Assembly: GCF_000826545.1 (NCBI RefSeq)
Contig: NZ_CDME01000002.1
Span: forward strand, 1,497,187 to 1,561,186
Source: Kibdelosporangium sp. MJ126-NF4
Lineage (GTDB): Bacteria > Actinomycetota > Actinomycetes > Mycobacteriales > Pseudonocardiaceae
Length of the DNA: 64,000 nt
Direction of reading: 5' to 3'
A program made the translations under genes and the position numbers. Below, in pieces: positions 44,073 through 54,471 of this stretch. The first letter of the stretch is position 1. Each line of letters opens with the position of its first letter. Below the pieces are notes generated by a model. It had not been told where the DNA came from. It made no database searches and was given only the letters and a program-made list of their open reading frames with translations.

Positions 44073-47000
44073 TCATTTCTTCGTCCTGCGCCTGGGCACG
44101 AGCGCCAGCACTGCGCCGACGACAAGCAGGCCCAGCGCCACCAGCGACATCAGGGCGACCGGTGCACCCGTCGTGGCCAGGTTCGGTGGGATGGGACGCG
44201 GCTTCGCCGGTGGCTGGGGCACAGGGGGAACCTGTGTGTCGGTGCCGCAGGCCGGGTCGGTCGAGCCAGGTGGGCAGTTTCCGCCCGGGGTGTCGGTCGT
44301 GACGACGTTGCGGAGCCGGTGGTCACCGGTCGGTGGCGACTTGATCGTCACGCCATAGGTGACCGTCGCCGTCCCCCCTGGCGCGAGCTTGCCGGTCCAG
44401 GTGAGTTTCGGCGCCGTGTAGGTGACCTGGCCGGTGCTGGCCTTCGCGTCACCGTTGACCGTGGCGTCGTCGAGAACTCCGGTCAGGTCGTCGGTGAACG
44501 CAGCCGGGTCGATGATCGCCTGCCCGGTGTTCGTGACGGTCACGGTGTACTTCACCGTGTCGCCTGGTTTGGCGGACGTCTTGTCGACTGTCTTCTTCAC
44601 TGTGAGGCTGGAGACCGGAGTTGTCGTCGTGCACTTCGGGTCCGTCGAACCCGGTGGGCAGTTGCCGCCAGGCGTGTCCGACGTGATCGCATTGGTCAGT
44701 TTGCCGTCACCTGTGTTGGGCTTGCGCACCTTGACGCTGTAGGTCACGGTGGCGGACTGCCCGATCTCCAGGTCCCCGGTCCAGGTCAGCTTCGGCTCCA
44801 CATAGGACACTGCACCGACCGGGGCGGCGCCGTCCTTCTGGTATTCGGCGTCGTCGAGCACCTTGGTCAGGTCGTCGGTGAAGGTCGCGCCGGTCAGCTT
44901 GGTCCTGCCGGTGTTGCGGACCGTCACCGTGTACTTCACGACCTCACCGGGGTTCACCGTGGCCTTGTCCGCCTTCTTGACCAGGTCGATACCGGAGACC
45001 GGGGTGACCGTGGAACAGGCTGGGTCGTCGGACATCGGCGGACAGGTGCCCGGTGTGTTGGTGCTGACACCGTTGCGCAGTTCGTGGTCCCCGGTGGCCG
45101 GGTCACGCACCTTCACCGAGTACGTCAGCGTGGTCGTCTGGCCGACGGGCAGATCACCCGTCCACACCAGTTTCGGCGTGGTGAACGCGAACCCACCGGC
45201 GACCGGCGCGGCTTTCGCGTCGTTCTGGTAGTCCGCGTCGTCCAGGACCTCACTCAGGTCGTCGGTCACGCGTGCCGCCTGGTCACCGACGAGATCGACC
45301 TTGCCTGTGTTGCTGACGGTGACCGTGTACGTGACGACGTCGCCTGGGTTGGCGGAGGCCTTGTCGGCTTTCTTGCGCACGGTCAGTTCCTTGGCGGGAA
45401 CGTCGGCCGAGCAGTTGGGGTCGGTCGAGCCGGGCGGGCAGTTGTTGCCCGGTGTGTCCGAGGTGACGACGTTGTTGAGTTTCTTGTCTCCGGGGTTGGG
45501 GTTCTTCACCTTCACCGTGTAGGTGATCGTCGCCTGCTGGCCGATCGCCAGCTTTCCCTTCCACGTCAGGTTCGGCGCGGTGTAGGAGACGTCGCCGACC
45601 GTGGCGGTGGCATCGCCCGCGTAGTCCGCGTCGTCGAGCACCTTGGTCATGTCGTCGGTGAACGACGCGGTGTCCTGTGGGGTCTGCCCGGTGTTGGTGA
45701 CGGTGATGGTGTACCGCACTGTGTCGCCGGGTTCGACTGTCTTCTTGTCGACGGTCTTCTTGATCAGCAGACCGGACACGGGTGTTGTCGTCGTGCACTT
45801 CGGATCCGTGGAGCCCGGCGGGCAGTTCCCACCCGGAGTGTCCGAGGTGACCACGTTGGTGAGTATCTTGTCGCCCTGGTCCGGGTCGTTCACCTTGACC
45901 GAGTACGTGACCGTGGCGGTCTGCCCGATGGCCAGGTCGCCGGTCCAGGTCAGTTTGGGTTCCGTGTAGGACACCGCGCCGACCGTGGCGGCGCCGTCGT
46001 TCTGGTAGTCGGCGTCGTCGAGCACCTTGGCCAAGTCGTCCGTGAAACTCGCTGCGGTGTATGGCGTCTGGCCGGTGTTCCGGACCGTCACCGTGTACTT
46101 CACGACATCGCCGGGATTGGCCGACGGCTTGTCCACCGTCTTGGCGATCTCCACACCGGAAACTGGTGTTGTCGTGGTGCACTTCGGGTCTGTGGACCCA
46201 GGTGGGCAGTTCCCGCCTGGGGTGTCCGAGGTGACCACGTTGGTCACCTTGTTGTCCCCTGTGTTGGGGCTCTTCACCTTGACCGAGTACGTCACTGTGG
46301 CTGTCTGGCCGACACCGAGGTCACCGGTCCAGGTGAGCTTCGGTGCCGCATAGGCCACGGAGCCGACCGACGCAGCACCATCATTCTGATAGTCAGCGTC
46401 GTCAAGAACCTTCGTCATGTCGTCGGTGAAGGTCGCACCGGTGTACGGAGTCTGCCCGGTGTTCCGGACCGTCACCGTGTACTTCACAACATCACCGGGA
46501 TTGGCCGACGGCTTGTCCACCGTCTTGGCGATCTCCACACCGGAGACCGGTGTTGTCGTCGTGCACTTCGGATCCGTCGAGCCCGGCGGGCAGTTCCCAC
46601 CCGGAGTGTCCGAGGTGACCACGTTGGTCAGATGGTTGTCCCCTGTGTTCGCCGTCTTCACCTTCACCGAATACGTCACCGTGGCTGTCTGCCGGACAGC
46701 GAGGTCACCGGTCCAGGTCAGCTTCGGAGCCGCGTACGACACCGAACCCACCGTGGCCGAACCATCGTTCTGGTAGTCGGCGTCGTCGAGCACCTTGGTC
46801 AGATCGTCGGTGAAGGTCGCTGCGGTGTATGGCGTCTGGCCGGTGTTCCGGACGGTCACCGTGTACTTCACGGTGTCGCCCGGATTCGCCGACTGCTTGT
46901 CCACCGTCTTGACGATCTCCAAACCAGAGACCGGAGTTGTTGTCGTGCATTCCGGCGTCCTCCACTGGGGCGGACAGTTGCCGCCTGGTGTGTCAGTCGT

Positions 47001-50000
47001 GACCACGTTGGTCAGGCGGTTGTCCCCGGTGTTCGGGTTCTTCACCTTGACTGAATAGGTCAACGTCGTCGACTGCCCGACCAGAAGGTCACCTGCCCAC
47101 GCCAGGTTTGGTGTGGTGAAAGTGAAGCCACCGGCGATCGGCGCGGCTTTCGCGTCGTTCTGGTAATCCGCGTCGTCCAGGACCTCGGCCAGGTTGTCGG
47201 TCACGCGTGCCGCCTGGTCACCGACCAGATCGACCTTGCCCGTGTTGGTCACGGTCACCGTGTACGTGACGACATCACCCGGGTTGGCCGACGACTTGTC
47301 GACCTTCTTCAGCACAGTCAGTCGCTTGACCGGAACCACTGTCGAGCAAACCGGGTCTGTCGAACCTGGGCGACAGTTGTTGCCCGGGGTATCGGAGGTG
47401 ACGACGTTGTTGAGGTTGTGGTCACCGTTGTTGGGGTCCTTGACCTTCACCGCGTAGGTGATCGTCGCTTCCTGTCCCACACCCAGCGACCCGGTCCACT
47501 TCAGATTCGGCGCTGTGTACGAGACACCACCCACCGACGCCGCCGCATCGTTCTGGTAGTCCGCGTCATCCAGGACCTTCGTCAGGTCGTCGGTGAACGA
47601 CGCATTGTCCACTGTGGTCTGCCCGGTGTTGGTCACGGTGATCGTGTACCGAACGTAGTCACCTGGTTCGGCCGTCTTCTTGTCGACGGTCTTGCGGATC
47701 TGCAACCCGGACACCGGAGTCGTCGTACCGCACTCCGGATCCGTGGAGCCTGGCGGGCAGTTCCCACCCGGGGTGTCCGATGTGACCACGTTGGTGAGCT
47801 TCTTGTCGCCTTCGACCGGGTCCTTCACCTTGATCGAATAGGTGACTGTGACTGTCTGGCCGACTGCCAGGTCACCGGTCCAGGTCAGCTTCGGAGCCGC
47901 GTACGACACCGAACCCACCGTGGCCGAACCATCATTCAGATAGTCAGCGTCATCAAGCACCTTGGTCAGATCGTCGGCGAAAGTAGCGCCGGTGTACGGA
48001 GTCTGGCCCGTGTTCCGAACCGTCACTGTGTACTTCACGACATCGCCCGGAGTCGCCGACTGCCTGTCCACCGTCTTGACGATCTCCAAACCAGAGACCG
48101 GAGTCGTCGTCGTACACTTCGGATCCGTCGAACCCGGTGGACAGTTCCCACCCGGAGTGTCCGAAGTGACCACGTTGGTCAGAAGATTGTCACCGGAGTT
48201 CGGACTCTTCACCTTCACCGAATACGTCACCGTCGCCGTCTGACCAACGGCAAGATCACCAGTCCAGGTCAGCTTCGGCGCCGCGTACGACACTGAACCC
48301 GCCGTGGCCGAACCATCGTTCAGATAGTCAGCGTCATCAAGCACCTTGGTCAGATCGTCGGTGAAAGTAGCGCCGGTGTACGGAGTCTGACCGGTGTTCC
48401 GGACCGTCACCGTGTACTTCACGACATCACCGGGATTCGCCGACTGCCTGTCGACGGTCTTGGCGATCTCCAACTCGGAAACCGGCGTTGTTGTCGTGCA
48501 CCTCGGGTCCGTCGGTCCTGGTGGGCAGTTGCCTCCCGGGGTGTCCGACGTGACCACGTTGGTCAGAAGATTGTCACCGGAGTTCGGACTCTTCACCTTC
48601 ACCGAATACGTCACCGTCGCCGTCTGACCGACAGCAAGATCACCAGTCCAGGTCAGCTTCGGCGCCGCGTACGACACCGAACCCACCGTGGCCGAACCAT
48701 CATTCAGATAGTCAGCGTCATCAAGCACCTTGGTCAGATCGTCGGCGAACGTGGCTCCGGTGATCGGGGTCTGACCGGCGTTTCGAACGGTCACCGTGTA
48801 CTTCACGGTGTCGCCCGGGTTCGCCGACTGCTTGTCCACCGTCTTGACGATCTCCAACCCGGAGACCGGAGTCGTCGTGGTGCATTCCGGCGCGGTCGAA
48901 CCCGGAGGGCAGGTCCCGCCTGGCGTGTCGGTGGTGACCACGTTGGTCAGGCGGTTGTCACCGGTGTTCGGATTCTTCACCTTCACCGAATAGGTCAACG
49001 TCGTCGACTGCCCGGCCAGAAGGTCACCCGCCCACACGAGCCTCGGTGCGGTGAAACTGAAGCCACCAGCGACCGGCGCGGCCTTCGCGTCGTTCTGGTA
49101 GTCGGCGTCGTCCAGAACCGCGGTCAAGTCGTCAGTGACACGAGCCGCCTGGTCACCCACCAGATCGACCTTGCCCGTGTTGGTCACAGTCACGGTGTAT
49201 GTGACCACGTCACCCGGCTTGGCCGACGACTTGTCGACCTTCTTCAGCACAGCCAGTCCCTTGACCGGAACCAGTGTCGCGCAGTCCGGGTCCGCCGATC
49301 CCGCCGGACAGTTGTTGCCCGGGGTGTCCGAGGTGACGACGTTGTTGAGTTCCCTGTCGCCAGGATCGGGATTCTTGACCTTCACCGTGTAGGTGATCGT
49401 TGCCTCTTGGCCGATCCCCAGCTGCCCGGTCCACTTCAGATTCGGCGCCATGTACGAGACATCACCCACCGACGCCACGCCGTCGTTCTGGTAGTCCGCG
49501 TCATCCAGGACCTTCGTCAGGTCGTCGGTGAAGGTTGCTCCGGGATACGGCGTCTGGCCGGTGTTGCGGACGGTGATCGTGTACTTCACGGTGTCGCCCG
49601 GCGCGGCCGTGTTCCTGTCGGCCGTCTTCTTGATCGCCAGGCTTGAGACAGGTGTTGTCGTCGTGCACTTCGGATCCGTGGAACCCGGCGGACAGTTCCC
49701 ACCGGGAGTGTCCGAGGTGACCACGTTGGTCAGCAGGTTGTCACCCGCATTGGGCTTCTTCACCTTCACCGAATACGTCACCGTTGCCGTCTGGCCCACA
49801 GCGAGATCGCCGGTCCACGTCAGATTCGGGGCCGCATAGGACACCGAACCCACCGACGCCACGCCGTCGTTCTGGTAGTCCGCGTCGTCGAGAACCTTGG
49901 TCAGGTCATCGGTGAACGTGGCTCCGGCGATCGGAGTCTGCCCGGTGTTCCGCGCGGTCACCGTGTACTTCACGACATCCCCGGGGACGGCCGACTGCTT

Positions 50001-52400
50001 GTCCACGGTCTTGGCGATCTCCAGCCCGGAGACCGGAGTCGTCGTGGTGCATTCCGGCGCGGTCGAACCCGGCGGACAGTTCCCGCCCGGAGTGTCCGAC
50101 GTGACCACGTTGGCCAGGCGGTTGTCACCCGTGTTCGGGTTCTTGACCTTCACCGAGTACGTGATGTCCACGCTTTGGCCTGCTGCCAGCGAGCCTGTCC
50201 ACGTCACTTTCGGCGCGGCATAGCCGACGCTGCCCACTCCCCCGGGCGCGGACGCGGCGTCGTTCTGGTAGTCCGCGTCGTCCAGTACACCGGTCAGGTC
50301 GTCGACGACCTTGAGCCCGCTCGCGGTCACCTTGCCGGTGTTGGCGACCGTCACCGTGTACTTGACCACATCACCGGGATTGGCAGACTGCCTGTCCACC
50401 TTCTTCTTCACCGTGTACGCAGGCGGGGGCACCTTGGTTGTGGCACAGGCCGCTGTGGAATCGTCGGGGCAGCGATTGTCCGGCGGGATGACTGGCGGCG
50501 GGCCGACCGGGACGTTCGCCCGGTTGACGAGGTCCTTGCCGATGGCGGCTTCCTCGACGCGAACGCGCACGGTCAGTGTGGCGGTTTCCCGCAGCGCGAG
50601 GCCGTCGACGGCCCAGTCGATCGGTCCTGTTCCGTTCGCGGTTCCCTTGGACGCCTCAGCGGACACATAGGTCGTGCCTGGCGGCAAAGTGTCACGAACC
50701 GTCAGCGCGGGCACGGGAATGACGCCCGTGTTGCGCAAGGTCACCGTGTAGGTGAGGATGTCGCCCGGTATCGCCTCGGCGAGGTCGACGGTCTTCGTCA
50801 GCTGGTATCCCGGCGAGGCGACCGTGTTGCGTACCGTGTTGGAGGTTCGTTTCTGCTCACGTCCGGTGTCCTGGCCGCGGAAGTCGAGCTTGGCGGTGTT
50901 GTCGAGCTTGGTTGCGTCCGGGACGGTCGCGCCGACCGTGACCTTGAAGGAAACCTGCTGTGACTGGCCGGGCTCCAGGTTCCGCAGCCGACACGTGACC
51001 AGTTGACCGGCCGCGGAGCAGTCCGGATTCGATCCTGCCACGAACGTCATCCCCGTTGGCAGGGTGTCGGTGAGCACCACGTTGGTGGCGGTGTCCAGGT
51101 CCGTTGTGGAGCCGTCGGCGTGCCGGTTGGCCACGTCGAAGGAGTAGGTGACCTCGCTGCCCTTGGTCACGTAGCCAGGCGGATTGTCGTTGGTGTTGCC
51201 GACCGGGTTGTTGGCCTTGGTGATCTGCAGGTCGGGTTCCAGCGCGTCGGTGACCAGCCAGACCACCTGTGGGTAGATCGCGTCACCGATGGTGCCGATC
51301 TTGACCTGCATCGTCGAGGCGCCTGCGGGCACTTTGCCGGTGATGTCGATGATGCGGGAGTCGTAGCCGAGGTTGTTCACCGGGTTCGGGTCGCGCGCGG
51401 TGACGTTCGTGCCGGATCCGTTGGCTGACACCTGGTCGATACGGCTGCTGAAGGCGTTGTTGGTGACCACGCCTGCCGGGGCGGGGAGTGGGACGTCCTT
51501 CAGGGTGGCGGCGGTCGGGCCGACCTGGAGGTAGTCGCCGGTGATCGGGGCGTCGCCGTCACCCGCGACGATGCCGAGGGACACGTTGGGCTCGCGGGAC
51601 GTGGGCGCCTTGATCCCGCCGAGGGCGATCGTGGCACTGGCCGGGCTGCCGCCACCGGCCACCTTCTGCAGCCCGTCCCACACCTGGAGGTAGCGCAGCG
51701 GTTCGCTGGGCAGTTCGTAGGCGACCACCAGCGACCAGCCACCCCAGCAGCCCAGGTTCGTCCGGCTGACCGACTGGCCCTGACAGGCCTGGATGTCGGC
51801 GACCGTGTAGTCACCGGTTCCGGCCCCGTCCACCATGTTCGTGACGTCCGCGGCGGCGCCGTAGGCATACAGGGTCGGGAATCCGCCGCTGCCGGTCGCG
51901 TCGAACCAGTCGTAGGTGTCGGCGGTGATCCGTTGGTAGGAAGTCGATCCCGGTGCCTTCACCGACACCTGGTTGCCTGCCCGGCCATCGCCGGAAAACG
52001 CGGGCGACGTGCTGCTGACCGGGTTGAACTGCCAGTACAGACGGGCGTTGAGCACCGTGGCCCCGGCGGGGATGTTCAGCCGCGCGGAGGAGGCGGTGTT
52101 GCCAGGCGCGGCCGGGTCCACTTTGACCCACGACACCGAGCTCGCGTTGCTCGCCGAGTCATTGCAGAACACACCGGGACTGCAGGTGACCACGGAGTTC
52201 GCCGCCATGGCGACGCCGCCGTGCGCCAGCCCGGAGTACACCGGCTGCGGACCGATCGGCCGCTCCGTCCCGGCACCACGCGGCCTCGGTTGCCCGGCCG
52301 CGGTCCCCGGCACGCCGACGAGGAGGAGCAGCGCGACGGCGGTCACCCAGGCGGTGAACCGGCCCAGTCGTCGTCCGATCCACCTTGGACAAACCGGCAC
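44073..52400 (-). CDS. giant DUF11-repeat surface protein with LATTG sortase-type anchor
   Basis: A 2775-residue exported protein. The signal peptide is RRLGRFTAWVTAVALLLLVG onward. An N-terminal globular domain (to about residue 400) contains YLQVWDGLQKV. Two divergent DUF11 domains are followed by 16 DUF11 repeats of about 129 residues, each with a consensus like KTVDKQSANPGDVVKYTVTV, LDDADYQND and NVVTSDTPGGNCPPGS. The C-terminus has a proline-rich spacer, LATTG, a membrane helix and RRRTKK, the pattern of a sortase substrate anchored to peptidoglycan. The GTG at 52400 is chosen because GGGAGG lies 4 bases ahead; an ATG at 52481 lacks a ribosome site and would hide the signal peptide. No sortase gene lies in the window. 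A stalk or adhesin role is likely. Confidence 0.93.
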   Translation of the reverse strand: MPVCPRWIGRRLGRFTAWVTAVALLLLVGVPGTAAGQPRPRGAGTERPIGPQPVYSGLAHGGVAMAANSVVTCSPGVFCNDSASNASSVSWVKVDPAAPGNTASSARLNIPAGATVLNARLYWQFNPVSSTSPAFSGDGRAGNQVSVKAPGSTSYQRITADTYDWFDATGSGGFPTLYAYGAAADVTNMVDGAGTGDYTVADIQACQGQSVSRTNLGCWGGWSLVVAYELPSEPLRYLQVWDGLQKVAGGGSPASATIALGGIKAPTSREPNVSLGIVAGDGDAPITGDYLQVGPTAATLKDVPLPAPAGVVTNNAFSSRIDQVSANGSGTNVTARDPNPVNNLGYDSRIIDITGKVPAGASTMQVKIGTIGDAIYPQVVWLVTDALEPDLQITKANNPVGNTNDNPPGYVTKGSEVTYSFDVANRHADGSTTDLDTATNVVLTDTLPTGMTFVAGSNPDCSAAGQLVTCRLRNLEPGQSQQVSFKVTVGATVPDATKLDNTAKLDFRGQDTGREQKRTSNTVRNTVASPGYQLTKTVDLAEAIPGDILTYTVTLRNTGVIPVPALTVRDTLPPGTTYVSAEASKGTANGTGPIDWAVDGLALRETATLTVRVRVEEAAIGKDLVNRANVPVGPPPVIPPDNRCPDDSTAACATTKVPPPAYTVKKKVDRQSANPGDVVKYTVTVANTGKVTASGLKVVDDLTGVLDDADYQNDAASAPGGVGSVGYAAPKVTWTGSLAAGQSVDITYSVKVKNPNTGDNRLANVVTSDTPGGNCPPGSTAPECTTTTPVSGLEIAKTVDKQSAVPGDVVKYTVTARNTGQTPIAGATFTDDLTKVLDDADYQNDGVASVGSVSYAAPNLTWTGDLAVGQTATVTYSVKVKKPNAGDNLLTNVVTSDTPGGNCPPGSTDPKCTTTTPVSSLAIKKTADRNTAAPGDTVKYTITVRNTGQTPYPGATFTDDLTKVLDDADYQNDGVASVGDVSYMAPNLKWTGQLGIGQEATITYTVKVKNPDPGDRELNNVVTSDTPGNNCPAGSADPDCATLVPVKGLAVLKKVDKSSAKPGDVVTYTVTVTNTGKVDLVGDQAARVTDDLTAVLDDADYQNDAKAAPVAGGFSFTAPRLVWAGDLLAGQSTTLTYSVKVKNPNTGDNRLTNVVTTDTPGGTCPPGSTAPECTTTTPVSGLEIVKTVDKQSANPGDTVKYTVTVRNAGQTPITGATFADDLTKVLDDADYLNDGSATVGSVSYAAPKLTWTGDLAVGQTATVTYSVKVKSPNSGDNLLTNVVTSDTPGGNCPPGPTDPRCTTTTPVSELEIAKTVDRQSANPGDVVKYTVTVRNTGQTPYTGATFTDDLTKVLDDADYLNDGSATAGSVSYAAPKLTWTGDLAVGQTATVTYSVKVKSPNSGDNLLTNVVTSDTPGGNCPPGSTDPKCTTTTPVSGLEIVKTVDRQSATPGDVVKYTVTVRNTGQTPYTGATFADDLTKVLDDADYLNDGSATVGSVSYAAPKLTWTGDLAVGQTVTVTYSIKVKDPVEGDKKLTNVVTSDTPGGNCPPGSTDPECGTTTPVSGLQIRKTVDKKTAEPGDYVRYTITVTNTGQTTVDNASFTDDLTKVLDDADYQNDAAASVGGVSYTAPNLKWTGSLGVGQEATITYAVKVKDPNNGDHNLNNVVTSDTPGNNCRPGSTDPVCSTVVPVKRLTVLKKVDKSSANPGDVVTYTVTVTNTGKVDLVGDQAARVTDNLAEVLDDADYQNDAKAAPIAGGFTFTTPNLAWAGDLLVGQSTTLTYSVKVKNPNTGDNRLTNVVTTDTPGGNCPPQWRTPECTTTTPVSGLEIVKTVDKQSANPGDTVKYTVTVRNTGQTPYTAATFTDDLTKVLDDADYQNDGSATVGSVSYAAPKLTWTGDLAVRQTATVTYSVKVKTANTGDNHLTNVVTSDTPGGNCPPGSTDPKCTTTTPVSGVEIAKTVDKPSANPGDVVKYTVTVRNTGQTPYTGATFTDDMTKVLDDADYQNDGAASVGSVAYAAPKLTWTGDLGVGQTATVTYSVKVKSPNTGDNKVTNVVTSDTPGGNCPPGSTDPKCTTTTPVSGVEIAKTVDKPSANPGDVVKYTVTVRNTGQTPYTAASFTDDLAKVLDDADYQNDGAATVGAVSYTEPKLTWTGDLAIGQTATVTYSVKVNDPDQGDKILTNVVTSDTPGGNCPPGSTDPKCTTTTPVSGLLIKKTVDKKTVEPGDTVRYTITVTNTGQTPQDTASFTDDMTKVLDDADYAGDATATVGDVSYTAPNLTWKGKLAIGQQATITYTVKVKNPNPGDKKLNNVVTSDTPGNNCPPGSTDPNCSADVPAKELTVRKKADKASANPGDVVTYTVTVSNTGKVDLVGDQAARVTDDLSEVLDDADYQNDAKAAPVAGGFAFTTPKLVWTGDLPVGQTTTLTYSVKVRDPATGDHELRNGVSTNTPGTCPPMSDDPACSTVTPVSGIDLVKKADKATVNPGEVVKYTVTVRNTGRTKLTGATFTDDLTKVLDDAEYQKDGAAPVGAVSYVEPKLTWTGDLEIGQSATVTYSVKVRKPNTGDGKLTNAITSDTPGGNCPPGSTDPKCTTTTPVSSLTVKKTVDKTSAKPGDTVKYTVTVTNTGQAIIDPAAFTDDLTGVLDDATVNGDAKASTGQVTYTAPKLTWTGKLAPGGTATVTYGVTIKSPPTGDHRLRNVVTTDTPGGNCPPGSTDPACGTDTQVPPVPQPPAKPRPIPPNLATTGAPVALMSLVALGLLVVGAVLALVPRRRTKK
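44215..50425 (-). repeat. 16 DUF11 units in a five-unit, 1935-bp higher-order repeat
   Basis: Sixteen units of about 387 bp fill this part of the giant gene. Unit types recur every five: the variant encoding GKVDLVGDQAARVTD occurs in units 4, 9 and 14, and the variant with TITYTVKVKN and NNVVTSDTPGNNC in units 3, 8 and 13. The landmark ctggtcacc of the former begins at 45279, 47214 and 49149, so both steps are exactly 1935 bp (645 codons). This shows block duplication of five units, with the last block incomplete (units 13-16). Confidence 0.9.
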
Positions 52401-52635
52401 GTCGCCTCCCGCTGTTGCGCCCGCTTCCGCCGTGCCTGAACGAACGTAGGCGGCGAACAGCGATTCCGACTCACCAGGCATCTTGCGGTGCCGTGATCAC
52501 GTGCGCCATCCGGGACACAGCAGTAGTCCGGGAAACGGCCCCAAAGGGGCGAAAAACCCCCGAACGGGTGACGAACCCGGCTCAGTCCACACCAGACAGT
52601 CCAGGCGGAACTGTGACGTGATCTCCGAGCGGTGG

Positions 52636-52671
52636 AAACGCGGCTCGGCCGGAGCAGGCCGAGCCGCGTTT
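52636..52671 (-). terminator. terminator of the S8 protease gene
   Basis: aaacgcggctcggcc (52636-52650) and ggccgagccgcgttt (52657-52671) form a perfect 15-bp stem with a 6-nt loop, starting 18 bp beyond the protease stop. The rest of 52401-52635 is the upstream region of the giant gene and holds no supported gene. Confidence 0.85.
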
Positions 52672-52689
52672 TCCCCTACCGGTGGGTTG

Positions 52690-54471
52690 TCAGGAGGCGA
52701 AGCAGAGTGGTTCGTTGATGTGCTTGTGGCAGCGGACCACGCGGCTGGTGCTGCCCTTCTGGTTCTTGGCGTCGGTGACGGTCAGGGTCACGGTGTAGTT
52801 CTTGGCGACGTTCGGGTACGTGTGCGACGCGGTCTTGCCACTACCGGTCGTGCCGTCACCGAAGGCCCAGGAGTAGCCGCCGACGGAGCCTTCCTGGTCG
52901 CTGGAGCCGCTGCCGTCGAAGGAGCAGGTGCCCTTCTGGCAGCGGGAGGTGAACGCGGCGGTCGGTGGCAGGTCGCCTGCCTTGGCCATGCGGCGGGTGG
53001 TGTTGGTCTTGCCGTCGTTGTCGGTCACGGTGAGACGGACGCTGTAGTACGCGGCCTTCCCGTACGTGTGCGACGCCGTCTTGCCACTACCGGTCGCGCC
53101 GTCGCCGAACTCCCATGCGTAGCCGGTGATCGTGCCGTCGCTGTCCTTGGCTGCGCTGGCGTCGAAGGAACATGTGGTGTTGTCGTTGGAGCAGGTGCCA
53201 GTGAACGCGGCGGTCGGCCTTCCCGGGTCGGCCGGACCTGCCGGGTAGTCCTGTGCGGAGCTGACGTCGAGCAGTGGCTCGGTGATCCCGTCGCCGGAGT
53301 CGTCACGCCAGTTGGTGTTGCCGGTGTCGATCAGGCGCTGCCGGACGGCCATCACGCCGTCGCGGTTGGTGGGACGGTTGCCGCTGACGGTCAGCAGCGC
53401 GGCCGCTCCGGCCACGTGCGGGGAGGCCATCGACGTTCCGCTGAAGGTCTGGTACCCGCCGTTCTTGTAGGTGGACAGGATGCAGGTGCCGGGCGCGGCG
53501 ATCTCCACCAGCGAGCCGAAGTTGCTGAAGTCGGCCAGCGTGTCGTCCTGGTCCGCGCGGCAGGTCGACGCCGCGCCGCCGCCCGCCGCGCCGTTGAAGT
53601 CCGCCAGCGCCGAGACCGTCACCACGTCGGGGTGGTTGGCCGGGGAGAACGTCCTGGCGTCCTTGTGGTTGTTGCCCGCCGCGACGACGAACACCACGCC
53701 TTTGCCGACCGCGGTGGAGATCGCCTGGTTGAGTGCGTCGTTGGTGCAGTTCTCGCAGCCGAGGCTCATGTTCGCGACCTCGATCTCGTCCGCGTGCCTC
53801 GCCACCCAGTCGATGCCCGCCACGACACCGGACAGTTGACCGCTGCCGCCCGCGTCCAGGACCTTGGCCGACCAGATCCGCGCACCCGGCGCGATGCCGA
53901 CCACGCCCGCGTTGTCGTCGCGGGCCCCGATCGACCCGGCCACGTGGCTTCCGTGGCCGTGGTCGTCGGTTCCGGCGTTGTCCGTGCACGTGCTGGTGTT
54001 GAGGCAGTTGGTCTGGGCGACCACGGTCAGGTCCGGATGTTTGGCGTCGACACCCGTGTCGATCACGGCGACGTCGACATCGGCTACGAAGTCGTTGGCG
54101 CCGTTGATCTTCAGGTTGGGGTTGTCGGGTGCGAACGCCCGGTCGACGCCGGTTGGGATGGTCTGGTCGGTCGTGCGCATCACGACATCAGGCTCGACGG
54201 ACGCCACTCGCGGGTCACCGCGCAACGCCTGGGCACCCGCGGCCGTCAGGCTCGCGGAGAAGCCGTGCAGTGCGTCCCGGTACACGTGCTTGGCCTGTCC
54301 GCCGTGCCGTTCCAGCGTGCTGGACATGATCGAAACCGGGTCTGCGCCGCGTAACGTCACGACGTAGTCCGACTGCGCGGTGTCGGCGTGTGCCACCGAC
54401 GAGACGGTCGCCGCGACCAGTGCTAGCGCACCCAGTCCGGACAGCACCGTCCTTTGTATCTGTTGATACAC
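52690..54471 (-). CDS. secreted S8 subtilisin-like protease with two PKD domains
   Basis: A 593-residue exported serine protease. A signal peptide (about 1-29) and an I9-type pro-peptide (DYVVTLRG to ASVEPDVV) precede the catalytic domain. The catalytic residues are Asp in VAVIDTGVD, His in DDHGHGSHVAG, Asn in VVAAGNNH, and Ser in SGTSMASPHVAG. Two PKD domains follow (YAWEFGDGATGSGKTASHTY and YSWAFGDGTTGSGKTASHTY), then a short Cys-containing tail. The GTG at 54471 follows AGGAGGAAA. It should act outside the cell. PKD domains often bind polymeric substrates. Confidence 0.95.
   Translation of the reverse strand: MYQQIQRTVLSGLGALALVAATVSSVAHADTAQSDYVVTLRGADPVSIMSSTLERHGGQAKHVYRDALHGFSASLTAAGAQALRGDPRVASVEPDVVMRTTDQTIPTGVDRAFAPDNPNLKINGANDFVADVDVAVIDTGVDAKHPDLTVVAQTNCLNTSTCTDNAGTDDHGHGSHVAGSIGARDDNAGVVGIAPGARIWSAKVLDAGGSGQLSGVVAGIDWVARHADEIEVANMSLGCENCTNDALNQAISTAVGKGVVFVVAAGNNHKDARTFSPANHPDVVTVSALADFNGAAGGGAASTCRADQDDTLADFSNFGSLVEIAAPGTCILSTYKNGGYQTFSGTSMASPHVAGAAALLTVSGNRPTNRDGVMAVRQRLIDTGNTNWRDDSGDGITEPLLDVSSAQDYPAGPADPGRPTAAFTGTCSNDNTTCSFDASAAKDSDGTITGYAWEFGDGATGSGKTASHTYGKAAYYSVRLTVTDNDGKTNTTRRMAKAGDLPPTAAFTSRCQKGTCSFDGSGSSDQEGSVGGYSWAFGDGTTGSGKTASHTYPNVAKNYTVTLTVTDAKNQKGSTSRVVRCHKHINEPLCFAS

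Noticed and set aside
44319..47054. A 911-codon plus-strand frame opposite the giant surface-protein gene
   Set aside because: It is an antisense shadow kept open by the 387-bp coding repeats and high GC. It has no start context and no recognisable domains.
52160..52400. Start of the giant surface protein at the upstream ATG 52481
   Set aside because: No ribosome site is present there, and the signal peptide would be internal. The GTG at 52400 has GGGAGG at good spacing.
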